A stretch of 64,000 nt of DNA from Mesostigma viride (lineage: Eukaryota; Streptophyta; Mesostigmatophyceae; Mesostigmatales; Mesostigmataceae). The DNA lies in contig RPFO01001139.1 of assembly GCA_009746045.1 (NCBI GenBank), positions 147,501 through 211,500 of the forward strand, read 5' to 3'. Made by a program: the position numbers and the translations under genes. This document shows positions 9,334 to 38,529 of the stretch, piece after piece. The notes beneath the pieces are model-generated. The model was not told the origin of the DNA. It made no database searches and saw only the letters and a program-made list of their open reading frames with translations. Every line of letters starts with the position of its first letter. Position 1 is the first letter of the stretch.

Positions 9334-11298
9334 TTCATGTCCCACGTAGCTCCCACAAAAACCAGCATCTTCATTAAAACAATAAGTGGAAGCATACATG
9401 TGACACTAATTGACATGCCCGGAGGCACGCCGTTCAAGGCCCTTCATGAAGTACGTTGCCCTAGAGGCAACCAAGACAAGGGTGGGTGGGTGGGGAGCAA
9501 AGAAAGAGGCCGACAAAACCAGCCAGAGCGGCTTTTAGTCGCAAAACCTCCCTTATCCCTAGCTAACTGACGTCATTAAACCCTTCTGTTCAGTGGATGC
9601 TAGTAAGACGCTAACCGTACAGACCGGGGGTAGAATATCCCGAATCTGCACGGCTAGTATTAAATAATGCGTAGGTTGTTCTTTTCAGGGGCACTGCACC
9701 TCACGCCCCGTTCCGCCCGGGTATAATCAACCCAAGCGCGGAACGCACATTTTATTTAATTCATTTTTCAACCATGCACTATATTGCATCTACTAATCAC
9801 AAAAGCTCTAGCCAAACAGCTACGAGTAAACACTACGACCTATAAGCCGCTCATCCAGCGGCCTCTTGTTCCCGCATTCACGTATAGAAGAAACTCCGTT
9901 CAAAGAACCCCGATTCATGTCCCACGTAGCTCCCACAAAAACCAGCATCTTCATTAAAACAATAAGTGGAAGCATACATGTGACACTAATTGACATGCCC
10001 GGAGGCACGCCGTTCAAGGCCCTTCATGAAGTACGTTGCCCAATCACCCCCGCCCTGGCTTTCCCTTGAAGCCGCACTCCACCTTGCTCGTTGTCACAAG
10101 TGACCGCCCTGCCGCAAAACGGGAGCCCCCCACATCGGGAGGCGTGTGCCCGGCGGCTGTGGATGCATGGCCAGGCCCAAAAAGGCCCAGCGCATTTGCA
10201 CTGCGATTGCGCACGGCCAGCCTATCATGACCCCTCTCGGGGCCCCGAGTCGGTACCGCTATGGCCGTCTCCCCATAGACCCGGGGTGCTTCGAGAAAAA
10301 ACGTGGACCTAGCCCAGGCCCCGCCAGCCCGGATGCCCGAGGCCACAGCCCCAGGCACCTGGCTGAACGAGAGTCCGTTCAGCCAAGACCGCATTCCCCC
10401 CCGAGGTTTCTATGCGTGGGGAAAAAATTTCTAGCTTAGGCGCTTTTCCCATCGCCGTCCCCAGCCCCAACCACCCCCCCCTCGGCGGAAGGCAATTGCA
10501 AAGTTTGCTGGCCAGCAGCAATTTCCGAAGAAAAAGCCGCAGGCCGCGGACCGAGACACGGGTCGCCAGTGCCAGCCATCCGGCTCCAACCCGGGGTGCA
10601 AGCATCCCCAGGTACGGAGCACCAGCTCGCGCACTGGGCCGACCAAGCGACAGTTGAGCACCTGTCACGGCATCCGGCCCACCAAAGACCCCAAGCTGGG
10701 GAAAAGGTGCGGACCGGAGGTAATCATTTTCTTTTCTTTTAGTTAACCGGGCGAGGAACTACGCCTGGCCGGTTAACAACTGGAAGTCTCACCACTGGCC
10801 AAGTGGCCAGTGCAACCAGTGCTTTTGGGATTTTGCTCCGCAGCACCCATAGCTGCGGCTGCCGCCGCAACGACAACGAGCAAAGAAAGAGGCCGACAAA
10901 ACCAGCCAGAGCGGCTTTTAGTCGCAAAACCTCCCTTATCCCTAGCTGACTGACGTCATTAAACCCTTCTGTTCAGTGGATGCTAGTAAGACGCTAACCG
11001 TACAGACCGGGGGTAGAATATCCCGAATCTGCACGGCTAGTATTAAATAATGCGTAGGTTGTTCTTTTCAGGGGCACTGCACCTCACGCCCCGTTCCGCC
11101 CGGGTATAATCAACCCAAGCGCGGAACGCACATTTTATTTAATTCATTTTTCAACCATGCACTATATTGCATCTACTAATCACAAAAGCTCTAGCCAAAC
11201 AGCTACGAGTAAACACTACGACCTATAAGCCGCTCATCCAGCGGCCTCTTGTTCCCGCATTCACGTATAGAAGAAACTCCGTTCAAAGAACCCCGATT
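9334..11298. repeat. Rearranged tandem duplication (B-A-B-X-A)
   Basis: A 128-bp block B is present at 9334-9461 and 9914-10041. A 421-bp block A is present at 9495-9915 and 10878-11298. Between B and A the first copy has 33 bp and the second has 836 bp. The A/B junction at 9914-9915 shares only TT. The simplest reading is a tandem duplication of a B-X-A unit about 1,385 bp long, followed by loss of most of X from the first copy. Blocks A differ by about one base (CTAGCTAACTG versus CTAGCTGACTG), so the event is recent. Confidence 0.8.
10741..10811. repeat. Perfect inverted repeats in the X segment
   Basis: GTTAACCGG and CCGGTTAAC flank a short loop at about 10742-10776. CACTGGCCA and TGGCCAGTG flank AG at about 10792-10811. 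No terminator or RNA-gene assignment is justified. Confidence 0.5.
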
Positions 11299-12185
11299 GT
11301 GCTTTTTTCATGCAACTGGTTCTCCCACTGTTCTGGGCAAGATGTGCCCCGGACAGCGTTTTTTTCTATTTTTAGCTCATAGCCGGTGTATGGCTGGGGG
11401 TAGTACCCCCAACAAGTGGTGGTATGCATGCCCAAACATCATGTTTATGGTCCCCAAACATCATTCAGTGGTTGTCAGTTGCATTTCTGTAGTTATTAGG
11501 GGGCTTCAGTTTTGATACATTTCCATGGACTGAACCCTCCCCTTAATGGTAGCTCGAGCCTGCCGTTATCTTTTCCGCGTTTTCGTTGATATGTATAAGA
11601 GAAAAAGAGGCAGTTGGGATTGCATGTTGCTGTCCTGCAGGTCATTTTCAACTTGCAAATTCGTCCTCGCACGAAGGCAATTGCAACTGCCCCGCTTGAA
11701 GGGGTGGGTAGGCCAGATAAGACAACCCCTCTACACAGATAGGGTACGACACACGTTCTACACCTTTCCAATCAAATGCACTGTCAGCATCCAGCCTGAC
11801 ACATCTCCAGATTCCTTAGAATCCAACTCGGTAATCTCTAGTTCATGCTGGACTGATAACATGGAAGTTCTTGAGCGTGCTGGACAGTCCAGGGCCCGCA
11901 GCTGGCGACAGACGACAGAGTCATACAACTCAGACCATCCTGAAAATTGGTCCGTGGATGGTCCAGACATGAGACTCGAACACCTCCCAACATAATTACT
12001 ACCAAAAATGACCTTAAAGACATGGACCTTCTACACAGGGATCGTGCTGGAGCTTCTACTTTAGCTCTAGCTGGATGTGGAAGTGCCAAAGTGGTCACTT
12101 TCTCCGGTTCCAACACTCATTCTCCCTGCCAGCCTCAGATCTTTCTTTCGTCATTGGCTCATTCCCCACCCATGAGGCCCGCGCA
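11299..12185. other. No recognisable gene
   Basis: Plus-strand open frames (for example 11546-11995) have no domain I recognise. The segment abuts the 3' end of the minus-strand F-box/LRR gene and may include its 3' untranslated region. Confidence 0.4.
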
Positions 12186-13958
12186 CTACTGGATCCCAGC
12201 GACATGACACCTCTCCTTGTCTATCGAAGCGACGCCGGCAGCCGTAACGCGGCAACACCCATCAAAACTAAGGTACCGCATCTCGTTGCACGCTCTCGCC
12301 ACAAGCTGAGCGCCCTCATCCGTCACCTGCTCGCAGTTGCCCACCAACAGCTCCTGTAGCCGCGGGCACGCCTGGGCCAGCACCCGCATCGTCGCGTCGG
12401 TGAGCGCGCTGCCCCTCAGGTCGAGGCACTTCAACTGTGGCCCGCGCGCCATAATCAGCGCCAGCACGGTCTCCTCCGAAAGGGGCATGCCTTCGGCTAT
12501 AATTACACGCAACCGCGGGCACAAGCGCGCAATCGCAAGCACCGCGCCCTCTGCCCCGGGGCACGTCAGCGACGACACATCCAAGTGCTCCAGCTGTGGG
12601 CAGCTGCCTGCGAGGGCGGCGAGGCTGTCACCACCGGTGGGGGCAAGTTCGTCACCAGCCCACATGTGGAAGCCAGCCAAGCCCACGTGGCGCAGCTCGT
12701 GGCAGCTGGCAATAGCCCTCACGCAGGCGGACGGGAGCACCACCCCCTGCTCGGCTGCTGCGTGGATGCTCAGCTTTTGAAGCCGGGGGCATTTCTCGGC
12801 CACCCCGTAGATGCAGGCACCCGTCACTTGTTGGCACTTTTCGACCATCAGGCACCGCAGCCGTGGGCACTTGCTGGCGATCGCCTGAATGCCAGCATCT
12901 GTCACCGTCCACGATCGGCTCACGTCCAGGTATTCCAACGTCACGCAGTGTTCAGCCACCGCCATCAGGCCCTCGTCCGACACCCCCCCCTCCGCCAGGT
13001 CCAGGTGGACCAGCCCTGGACAGCCCCCCGCCAGTACGGTGATGCCCTCGTCCGTCACTTTGTAGCAGCCCCTCGCGTCTAGTCGCTGGAACCGGGGGCA
13101 GCGCGCCACGATGCGCCTCATGCAGGCATCTGTCACGCTGTGGCAGTACGGCACGCTAAGCTGCTCCAGCCGCGGGCAGTGCTCCACCACCTGCAGGATG
13201 GAGGCGTCGGTGGCCCCATAGGGGGCCCTCAGCCGCACCAGCCGCGAGCATGCCTGCGCCAGCGTGGCTAAACCGTTGTTCGTCACGCACGTGTGCTCCA
13301 CGTCCAGCTCCTCCAGCTGCGGGCTGTGCTGGCTCAGGGCCACCAGGCTGGCATCGGTCACCCACTCGCAATGGGCCACCGCCAACCGCTTCAGCGCGCG
13401 ACAGGACTGGGCCACCGCCAGCACGCTACCATCGTCGATGTCACAGCCAGACACGTCCAGCGCCTGCAGGCCGCGGCACGCCACCGCGACCGCCATTAGG
13501 CCTTCATCCGTCACATCGTCGCAACCGGCCAGGTTGAGGTACACAAGTCCCGGGTACCTGGTGGCTAGCTCATCCAGGCACAACAGCCCGGTGGCAAGCG
13601 CATCAACCTCCTCGGTGCGCATGACCCGGGTCCAGCGGAGGGTGAAGCGGTCCCTGGTCCTCTCCTGCCAGGTCTCCCTGTGCTCCTCGCGCGACGCCAC
13701 GCTGATCGTGTCCAGGTTGGGGCACTTGGCCAGCAGCCAGGCCAGCCCCGTGCCGCCCGGCTTGCAGTCGGCAGCGACGTCCTCGCCAAACAGTTGCGTC
13801 ACGGAGAGGAGCGATTCGTCGGCTGCGGACAGGAAGGTGCGGCACGTGCGCCGCAGCCGCACGCGGTCGGGGATGGGGAGGTGCCCCATCACCTGGGCGC
13901 CCACCCCAGGGATGCCCATCACCTGCTCCAGGTCTATCTGGGACGAGCGGGTGAACAT
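12186..13958 (-). CDS. F-box/leucine-rich-repeat protein (AMN1/FBXL type)
   Basis: A single exon of 591 codons including the TAG stop. I chose the ATG at 13958 because it has a GCCGCC context; the open frame extends further upstream only through non-ATG codons. Residues of roughly 10-55 resemble an F-box (VMGHLPIPDRVRLRRTCRTF). From about residue 120 to the end there are some 17 cysteine-containing leucine-rich repeats of the form CPRLxxLxVxxCxxVTDxG, typical of FBXL and AMN1 proteins. Such proteins usually bring substrates to SCF ubiquitin ligases, with the F-box binding SKP1 and the repeats binding the target. The coding region is GC-rich, especially at third positions, and has no frameshift. 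The F-box is weaker than the repeats, so a plain LRR protein is the alternative. Confidence 0.85.
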   Translation of the reverse strand: MFTRSSQIDLEQVMGIPGVGAQVMGHLPIPDRVRLRRTCRTFLSAADESLLSVTQLFGEDVAADCKPGGTGLAWLLAKCPNLDTISVASREEHRETWQERTRDRFTLRWTRVMRTEEVDALATGLLCLDELATRYPGLVYLNLAGCDDVTDEGLMAVAVACRGLQALDVSGCDIDDGSVLAVAQSCRALKRLAVAHCEWVTDASLVALSQHSPQLEELDVEHTCVTNNGLATLAQACSRLVRLRAPYGATDASILQVVEHCPRLEQLSVPYCHSVTDACMRRIVARCPRFQRLDARGCYKVTDEGITVLAGGCPGLVHLDLAEGGVSDEGLMAVAEHCVTLEYLDVSRSWTVTDAGIQAIASKCPRLRCLMVEKCQQVTGACIYGVAEKCPRLQKLSIHAAAEQGVVLPSACVRAIASCHELRHVGLAGFHMWAGDELAPTGGDSLAALAGSCPQLEHLDVSSLTCPGAEGAVLAIARLCPRLRVIIAEGMPLSEETVLALIMARGPQLKCLDLRGSALTDATMRVLAQACPRLQELLVGNCEQVTDEGAQLVARACNEMRYLSFDGCCRVTAAGVASIDKERCHVAGIQ

Positions 13959-15250
13959 GGCGGCTGGCAGGCGGTGCTCAGCCGGTTCTCTGGAGCCCTG
14001 CTGCAGCCAGCCGCGATTATATGTTGCCGTACTAAAACCCAACCCAATAAGCCCCCCGACTTTTAGACTGGGCCCCAGTTCCTGACGGCCTGGCTAGGCA
14101 CCATTGGAAAGATGCGCCACCGAGAATTGGATGTAGCAGTCATTGGATGCCGCGCCCGGCGAATGTACCTGCATAGGGGTGCCCGCTTCCACGGCAACAG
14201 GGTGCACCGCAGCGAGACCACGGTCATTACCGAAAAAGCCCCAAGATCAGCAACCGGCGAGACAAGTAACCGCATGTAACTTCCATGGAAAATCGAACAA
14301 ATACTATTTGATGTCTACAGACAGCTCATAAAACCTTTGACAAGCAATCGTAGCATGGGCATATACATGGCCCTGACAGCATTGCCATCGGCAGATCGAC
14401 ATGTAGGCGTTGCCGTCGAGCCAGGAAAAGCCATCGTGCAGACGGCACGCGACAAAATTGTAGACGGACACAAGAATATCGCATATGATTGGATGGTCCG
14501 GTCGTCAAGCGGTTAGGCACAAGAGTAAATGTCTTGAACTTGGCCACAGGAGCTGCATTTCACACAACTACCGAAGACCAACGAAATGTCGCTAAACCGG
14601 CAGTATGAAGGAATATGAGGGTATGCGCAGCAGCTCGGTGTGTAACTCTGCTGTCAAATGCTACCTGTGGGACCGGTCGATGTGCCAAGGCAACAGGATG
14701 CCACTACGCCGTCAAGGCTGCAAGTGCAATCACCAACCTCTGCGAGAAAGAAAAACAAGCTTCGTTGACGCACCTAATGTAGAGGCAAACGGCACCTCGT
14801 TTATGCCTTCACTTGCGTCATGCTATAAAAGAAGAGAAGTTCAGCGTGAGATAAGCAGTGCGAAATAGCCTAAGCGTACCTGGTTAGCAATGCCGCCACA
14901 CTACAATTTCTGGAACCGCTTCCGAATTTCGCCAAGGTTCACAAAGTATCCTCAGTGTTCGGGCGATATGCTATCGCCTGCGCGCAAAGGACAGTCTAAA
15001 AATGGGGCAATCGCCTCATAGGATTTTTTTATGGCGCCCAATTATGACAGTGGGCCAAGCAGTAGAAATGAACAGCCAGCCGCCTGGCAGCCAGCACGAG
15101 CAGCGATCATGTGGCGGGAAAGTCGAAAATATGGCTGCGGTCCTGCTGCGGTATGTATGTTCTCGGGTGTACCTGTCCGTCCGTCCGTCAGATTCACCCA
15201 TCTGACGGTCGTAAAACGTTGGGAGAGTAAATGGGTGGGAGAGATGAGCA
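13959..15250. other. Upstream region of the F-box/LRR gene; no other gene recognised
   Basis: This contains the presumed promoter and 5' leader of the minus-strand LRR gene. Short open frames on both strands have no recognisable domain. Confidence 0.4.
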
Positions 15251-15251
15251 T

Positions 15252-15441
15252 TCTTGTTGTTGTTGTTGTATCCCACGGTATGTATGTATGTACCTACTGC
15301 GGTATGTATGTACCTACTCACGACTCACGAGTCAGTCAGTCTGCAGTCAGTCAGTCAGTATCCCATGCCGCACATGGGATTCTATAGTAGCGGAGGGCCT
15401 GTTGCCCATGTGCGGCGTGGGATTCAACTAACTAACTAACT
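15252..15441. repeat. Microsatellite cluster around a 19-bp inverted repeat
   Basis: Runs of TTG, GTAT, CAGT and AACT follow each other. Between the CAGT and AACT runs lie inverted repeats of 19 bp at 15360-15378 and 15405-15423 with one mismatch and a 26-base loop. A complementary AAC run follows at about 15562-15577. Confidence 0.75.
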
Positions 15442-15718
15442 AGTGGCCGAGGGCCGGTAAATAGTAATTTACTTAGATCTACCAAGAGTCTCAGAAGGGG
15501 AACTCCACGAGTAGAGTACTGGAGATCCTATAGAACTCTCTGCTGCTGACTGCGGCGTTGGACAACAACAACAACAGGAGATCAAAAATCCCAGGAATTG
15601 TACACGTGGCGATCTTCCGCGAGGACAGGCTGGACCTGTCTTGTCCATTATCACAGCCCACTGCAATAAGTTTGTCGTACTGGCTTTTGGCCTGCTGCTG
15701 CAGAATTGTTAATCCTGT

Positions 15719-15785
15719 GCGGAAAGTCTTGCCTTGCCTTGCCTTGCCTTGTCTTGTCTTGTCTTGTCTTGTCTTGTCTTGTGAC
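15719..15785. repeat. (CTTGC/CTTGT)n pentanucleotide tract
   Basis: A pyrimidine-rich CTTGC then CTTGT run precedes an ATGGCGGGGA motif at about 15830. The same combination, shorter and less regular, occurs upstream of the second protease gene at about 53775-53866. It may be part of duplicated 5' leaders. Confidence 0.7.
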
Positions 15786-15829
15786 CTTTTCTCGTCTTGT
15801 TTTGTCCTCTCTAATCGAAACCTTCTAAA

Positions 15830-15960
15830 ATGGCGGGGAATAGGACTTGCTGCACGCGGCGGGGTCCAACGTCGGCCGGTACACGTCGCTCATGGTGTCG
15901 CCCAGCGTCAAGTACCTCGCCGAGCTTGGTGTGGTACAAACCTCGTAGAAGAACCCATCT
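15830..15960 (+). other. Possible 5' exon, uncertain
   Basis: From ATGGCGGGGA one frame gives an arginine- and serine-rich segment of about 50 residues with no acidic residue, which would suit a mitochondrial transit peptide. A second frame gives GSNVGRYTSLMVSPSVKYLA, faintly like one mTERF repeat. Splicing to the protease exon at 17371 cannot be shown from sequence alone. The paralogous region has ATGGCGGGGA followed closely by a CAG/GTAAAA donor. Confidence 0.2.
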
Positions 15961-17367
15961 TTGCAACTTAATACGTGCATATTGGAGGCCTAAAACCTAG
16001 CGTGAGCTGGAGCCAACTCCGACGTGGCAAGCAGTAGCAGTGAATTCTTTCCTTTGAAACCGTCGGGGAATATATTTCAATATCTCGTTCGGATCTCTTG
16101 CCGGATTCACCTATTCCAAAAGCATATAATCAGTATGATATAAGTGCCTGACGCTGGCTGCGAGTCGTCGCGGGTGAAGGAAAATCAAGTTATCTGATCA
16201 AGATAAGCAATGACAAACGAAGTACACGACACGGCGGTCATTCACATACGTTTTGTAACGGTACGTCAGCGATACAATAATAATAAGTGTGCCCTCAAGT
16301 GGTAGCGCGACACTTTTTGCCGTCCGTCGCACGTAGGTCCTGCCTCGACATGCGGGGAAGTGACGACGAATATGATATCCACGTAATGATGGCGTGCGCC
16401 ACACGCCCTATACATTATCGCTTCATCATATTGATGAGTACCGCGCCGTCTGCAACCCTTACGCTGGTGGTACTTCCTTTCCTTATCCCCCCCCCCCACG
16501 GTACATATCTGTCTTTCTACTGGCTATTCTTTTTCCATGGGAGTAGAAAGTAGCTGTGTGGAGAGCAGCCAGGGATGTACGTATACCGCCTGGTCTTTAC
16601 TCCCCCAGCACTGTCATGCGTACTCTTTGGTTAGGAGCGTCAGTCAACGTGCCGTGTATTGCGAAGCCTTTACTTCCCCCGCGCTCTCGTGCGTGCTCTT
16701 TAGTTAGAAGCTTCATGCAATGTGCCGTATATTGCCATCGCTAAAACCATCACCCACGCAAAGCACAGCTTCAATCCATCCACGCGCAAAGGGACACCTG
16801 TATCCATCATGAGTGCTAGCTGGACTTGGAGTCCCATGCGGGATCCCCCTGGGTTCTGCAACACAAGCTTGAATTAATGGGGCGGGAGGAGGGGTTCGCA
16901 CGTAACTGTAGGGTCGGTGTAGTCGGTATGGTTCATGATATTAAACTTTGATAGTGTGTCATGATTCTAGTAGATGAAATTGAGTTGAGTCCACATGCCT
17001 CCATTGTGTGGTGAACGAGCTCAATGTTGTATCGTGATGTAATCTCTAGGGATCATCTATGCTTTCTTTGCTGCCTTGGATGTTGCTGCTTGAAGGGAAA
17101 TGCTGCTTGAAGGGCGATGTAATGCATTGCCTGGCATGAGCTGTCAGTAAAAGATGAGCTAATGCTGCTGTCTTACCCTTGTAGGCTAAATAGTAGCATC
17201 TCCTTAATTATTCCTTCATTATCCTTAGATATGTTTATCATCGGGTCGCATCCTCTAAATTGGCACAGCACGAACCACTGGCACTGCCCTACGTACTGTT
17301 TCCCCCCTTCTATTCCTGTCTCCATCGTCAGGTGCGATGGCTTGCTGTGCATCGCCTTTTGGTTTAG
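15961..17367. other. No recognisable gene; presumed upstream region of the first protease gene
   Basis: There is no convincing coding sequence. A 12-base C run lies near 16488-16498. Candidate 3' splice sites precede the first protease exon, for example the CAG ending near 17331. Confidence 0.4.
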
Positions 17368-36286
<18,919 letters not shown>

Positions 36287-36680
36287 TGAAAGAGCGATCA
36301 GGGCACCACTCAGGGGTTGCGCGGGGGGCAGTATGGAGTACAGGGCTTTCTGGGAATTTCTCAGTACAGTAGCTTAGTACCCTAGCCCCTGCATCACAAT
36401 GCGAGGGGGATGAATTTCCCCTGCTTCACGGTGCATGCATGGCCATCTAGACAAGGCAGCGAGGGCAGTGGAACATCGGCGGGCATAATACTTGCTGCTC
36501 TGTCCTCTGGACAAAAATGCGCGGCAGCCTAGAGAAACTGTAGGTTACCTACCTTATGTTAATCCCGTAACAGCGGGACAGCCAGGACTGCCGAGTTATT
36601 GCTAAAATTATAGGAGCTGTGCATTCCCACCCAAATGTGGTAGCAGGCTTTGCTGCTGTGTGACCTGTACCTTGACCAAT
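36287..36680 (+). other. 3' untranslated and downstream region of protease gene 1
   Basis: This segment shares short similarities (GGGCATAATACTTGCTG versus GGGCATATTGCTTGCTG) with the region after the stop of gene 2, so the duplication extended past the coding end. No further gene is seen. Confidence 0.5.
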
Positions 36681-36760
36681 TTAATTAATTAATTAATTAA
36701 TTCAACATGTGCTCTCGCTGGGGAGTCACAGAGCACCTATCGGACTGGAGGGGCCTATCT
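36681..36760 (-). mobile_element. LINE 3' end (minus)
   Basis: A TTAA tract (36681-36702) is followed by the LINE stem-loop at 36709-36729 in minus orientation, with one stem mismatch. The rest of this insertion is short or unrecognisable. Confidence 0.6.
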
Positions 36761-36839
36761 ACGTTTCACGAGGGTGACCCCATTCCCTCCCGCGGAGGGG
36801 CGTGTGCCCCATTTTCCTCCCGCGGGGGTCGTGTGGTGT

Positions 36840-36975
36840 CGGCCCTCTCTCGGCCCGCGTGGGGGGGCCTGGGGGTCGTGGGCGGGCGTGGGGGCCGTGG
36901 GGGCTGTGGGCGGGCCGTGTAGGGCCGTGGGGGTCGTGGGGGCCGTGGGCGGGCCGTGTAGGGCCGTGGGGTGCA
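36840..36975. repeat. G-rich imperfect repeats
   Basis: Repeats of GGGGCCGTGGGCGGGCCGTG-like units form a strongly G-rich plus strand. There is no coding evidence. Confidence 0.75.
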
Positions 36976-37031
36976 AAAGGGTCCTTACACTTAGGTGGAG
37001 GGAAAAGAAGCAAAAAAACAAAAGGTGGTGG

Positions 37032-37042
37032 GGTTCAAACCC
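37032..37042 (+). other. Isolated tRNA B-box-like motif
   Basis: GGTTCAAACCC fits the RNA polymerase III B-box consensus, but no A box or cloverleaf is present upstream. It may be a SINE relic or chance. Confidence 0.2.
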
Positions 37043-37174
37043 GCGTTTCTGTCATCTTCCCAGCAAAGGGTAGCGACTCCGCGCGCCCCCTCCGCCCGCA
37101 GGCGATGTAAATGTTTTGTTTTTTTCCCTTATAAGGGTGATTATTGTGGGCGTGGTTGGCGGCGGTGTGCGGGC

Positions 37175-37318
37175 GGGGTTATCGGGGTTATTGGGGCTAT
37201 TGGGGCTATTGGGGCTATTGGGGTTGTTGGGGTTATTGGGGTTATTGGGGTGATTGGGGTGATTGGGGTTATTGGGGCTATTGGGGTGATTGGGGCTATT
37301 GGGGTGATTGGGGTTATT
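37175..37318. repeat. 16 x 9-bp GGGG repeat (G-quadruplex type)
   Basis: Sixteen successive 9-mers of GGGG plus a 5-base spacer (mostly TTATT, CTATT or TGATT). The run continues as less regular GGGTGGTT and GGGCCGGT repeats to about 37430. Such runs of tetra-G with short loops are classic G-quadruplex formers. Confidence 0.9.
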
Positions 37319-37599
37319 TGGGTGGTTGGTGTGGCTGGGTGGTTGGGGTGGTTGGGGTGGTTGGGTGGGCCGGTGGGCCGGTGGGCCGGGGCGGGGCGGG
37401 GCGGCCGGGGCCGCGGGGCGGTGGGGGTTGGGGGGCACACGCGTGGGAAACGTTACTAGGACACTAGCGTGATTTCCCACTAAAGTGACGTAATGGAATG
37501 ACATGCGCTGCTGACATCGGGCAGCCCTGAAACTTGGTGGAGGTCATAATAACAAGAAAAGAATAATTTTCAGCCCTTCAGCGCGTATATACGGGGCTT

Positions 37600-37815
37600 G
37601 ATTGGAAAGACACAGTACAGGCGCTCTTCGCTACTCGCCGACTTGTGGAGGAACTGCAACGCCTTCAGCCTGGTGAGTCCCCTTTACATGCCTTGTGCTG
37701 GTGGACTTCATCAAAGCCTTCGATTCGGTTTTCTGGCCTGCGCGCTATGGGACATCCTCGAGCTGTTCCGGATCCCCCGGCCCCTTATTGCTGTCATCAG
37801 CAACCTGTATGAAGG
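37600..37815 (+). mobile_element. LINE reverse transcriptase, segment 1
   Basis: Across small indels this encodes VQALFATRRLVEELQRLQ, VDFIKAFDSVFW and LWDILELFRIPRPLIAVISN, the first part of a non-LTR reverse transcriptase domain. It stops at NLYEG, where a solo LTR interrupts it. Confidence 0.75.
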
Positions 37816-38524
37816 TGTAACGTGCCAAACCCATCGGCCAGGCACGTTGGGAATTATCGTTTCTATCTACGGGACCATCGTCCCGGTTTGTTGCCTGCCT
37901 GAGTAGGAAGGGGAATCACTAAGCTATGGGCTACTTGCTGTCATTACAGCGTAGGCCCAGAAGCATTATATTAATTACCTTCTTGTATTCTTGCAATTGC
38001 AGTTGTACAAGGATATGTGTTGGACATGATTGTATTAAAAGGAATAGATTCGGAACTCAGATTGACTGAGGTGGGTGAGTCGGCGGATTGACGAACGACT
38101 GTCTTGTCCATCGTCCTCGCACACCTTTATGCCAAGCAGTGCCACTAGGTCAGCACTGCTGTCCCGACCCTTGTGGCTCGGAACAGGCATGCGAATATTC
38201 CACGCTTAATTTCCATTACTGTAGTGGGCCAAACTACGGGTGGAACATAGGGCTAGTCGACCTCTAACCATGTCCGTGGTAACCATCATTACGTTATGCC
38301 ATCGGACACACATCCATCGATATATATCCCAATGTCACCAATATTACTCTAGGTATCAACTGTCGGCACCCTCGTATACGCAAGCAGAGGTGTGCCGGAA
38401 GGTATGGACTTCAAACCACCTTAGACTAGGTATCTATCTCTTTTTGCACGTATCTTTTTATACCATATTTCTTTTGCCAAACTCTCTCGTGCTCACTAGG
38501 TTCGGCCCTAGTCGGCACGCTACA
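37816..38524. mobile_element. Solo LTR, 709 bp, 5-bp target duplication
   Basis: The segment starts TGTAACGTGCC and ends GGCACGCTACA, the TG...CA form of a long terminal repeat with a short inverted repeat. It is flanked by GAAGG at 37811-37815 and at 38525-38529. Removing it and one GAAGG joins the LINE frame as NLYEGSTTSVRTSYGTTPP. Its ends resemble but do not equal those of the Ty3-type element at 41614. No internal coding part is present. Confidence 0.75.
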
Positions 38525-38529
38525 GAAGG

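Noticed and set aside
9495-11298. Small LTR element bounded by the two 421-bp A blocks
   Set aside because: The blocks do not begin TG or end CA, and no target duplication, primer site or polypurine tract is visible. The additional B copies fit a tandem duplication better.
13264-14085. Plus-strand open frames opposite the F-box/LRR gene
   Set aside because: They are antisense shadows of a GC-rich coding region and have no domain of their own.
15840-15935. mTERF gene fragment
   Set aside because: Only about 30 residues resemble one mTERF repeat and there is no second repeat. It is kept only as an uncertain exon.
37032-37042. tRNA gene or tRNA-derived SINE
   Set aside because: Only a B-box-like motif is present. 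There is no A box, cloverleaf or terminator.
36995-37504. Open frames rich in Gly/Ile or Pro/Asn across the G-rich repeat
   Set aside because: They are products of the 9-bp repeat, which keeps frames open on both strands.
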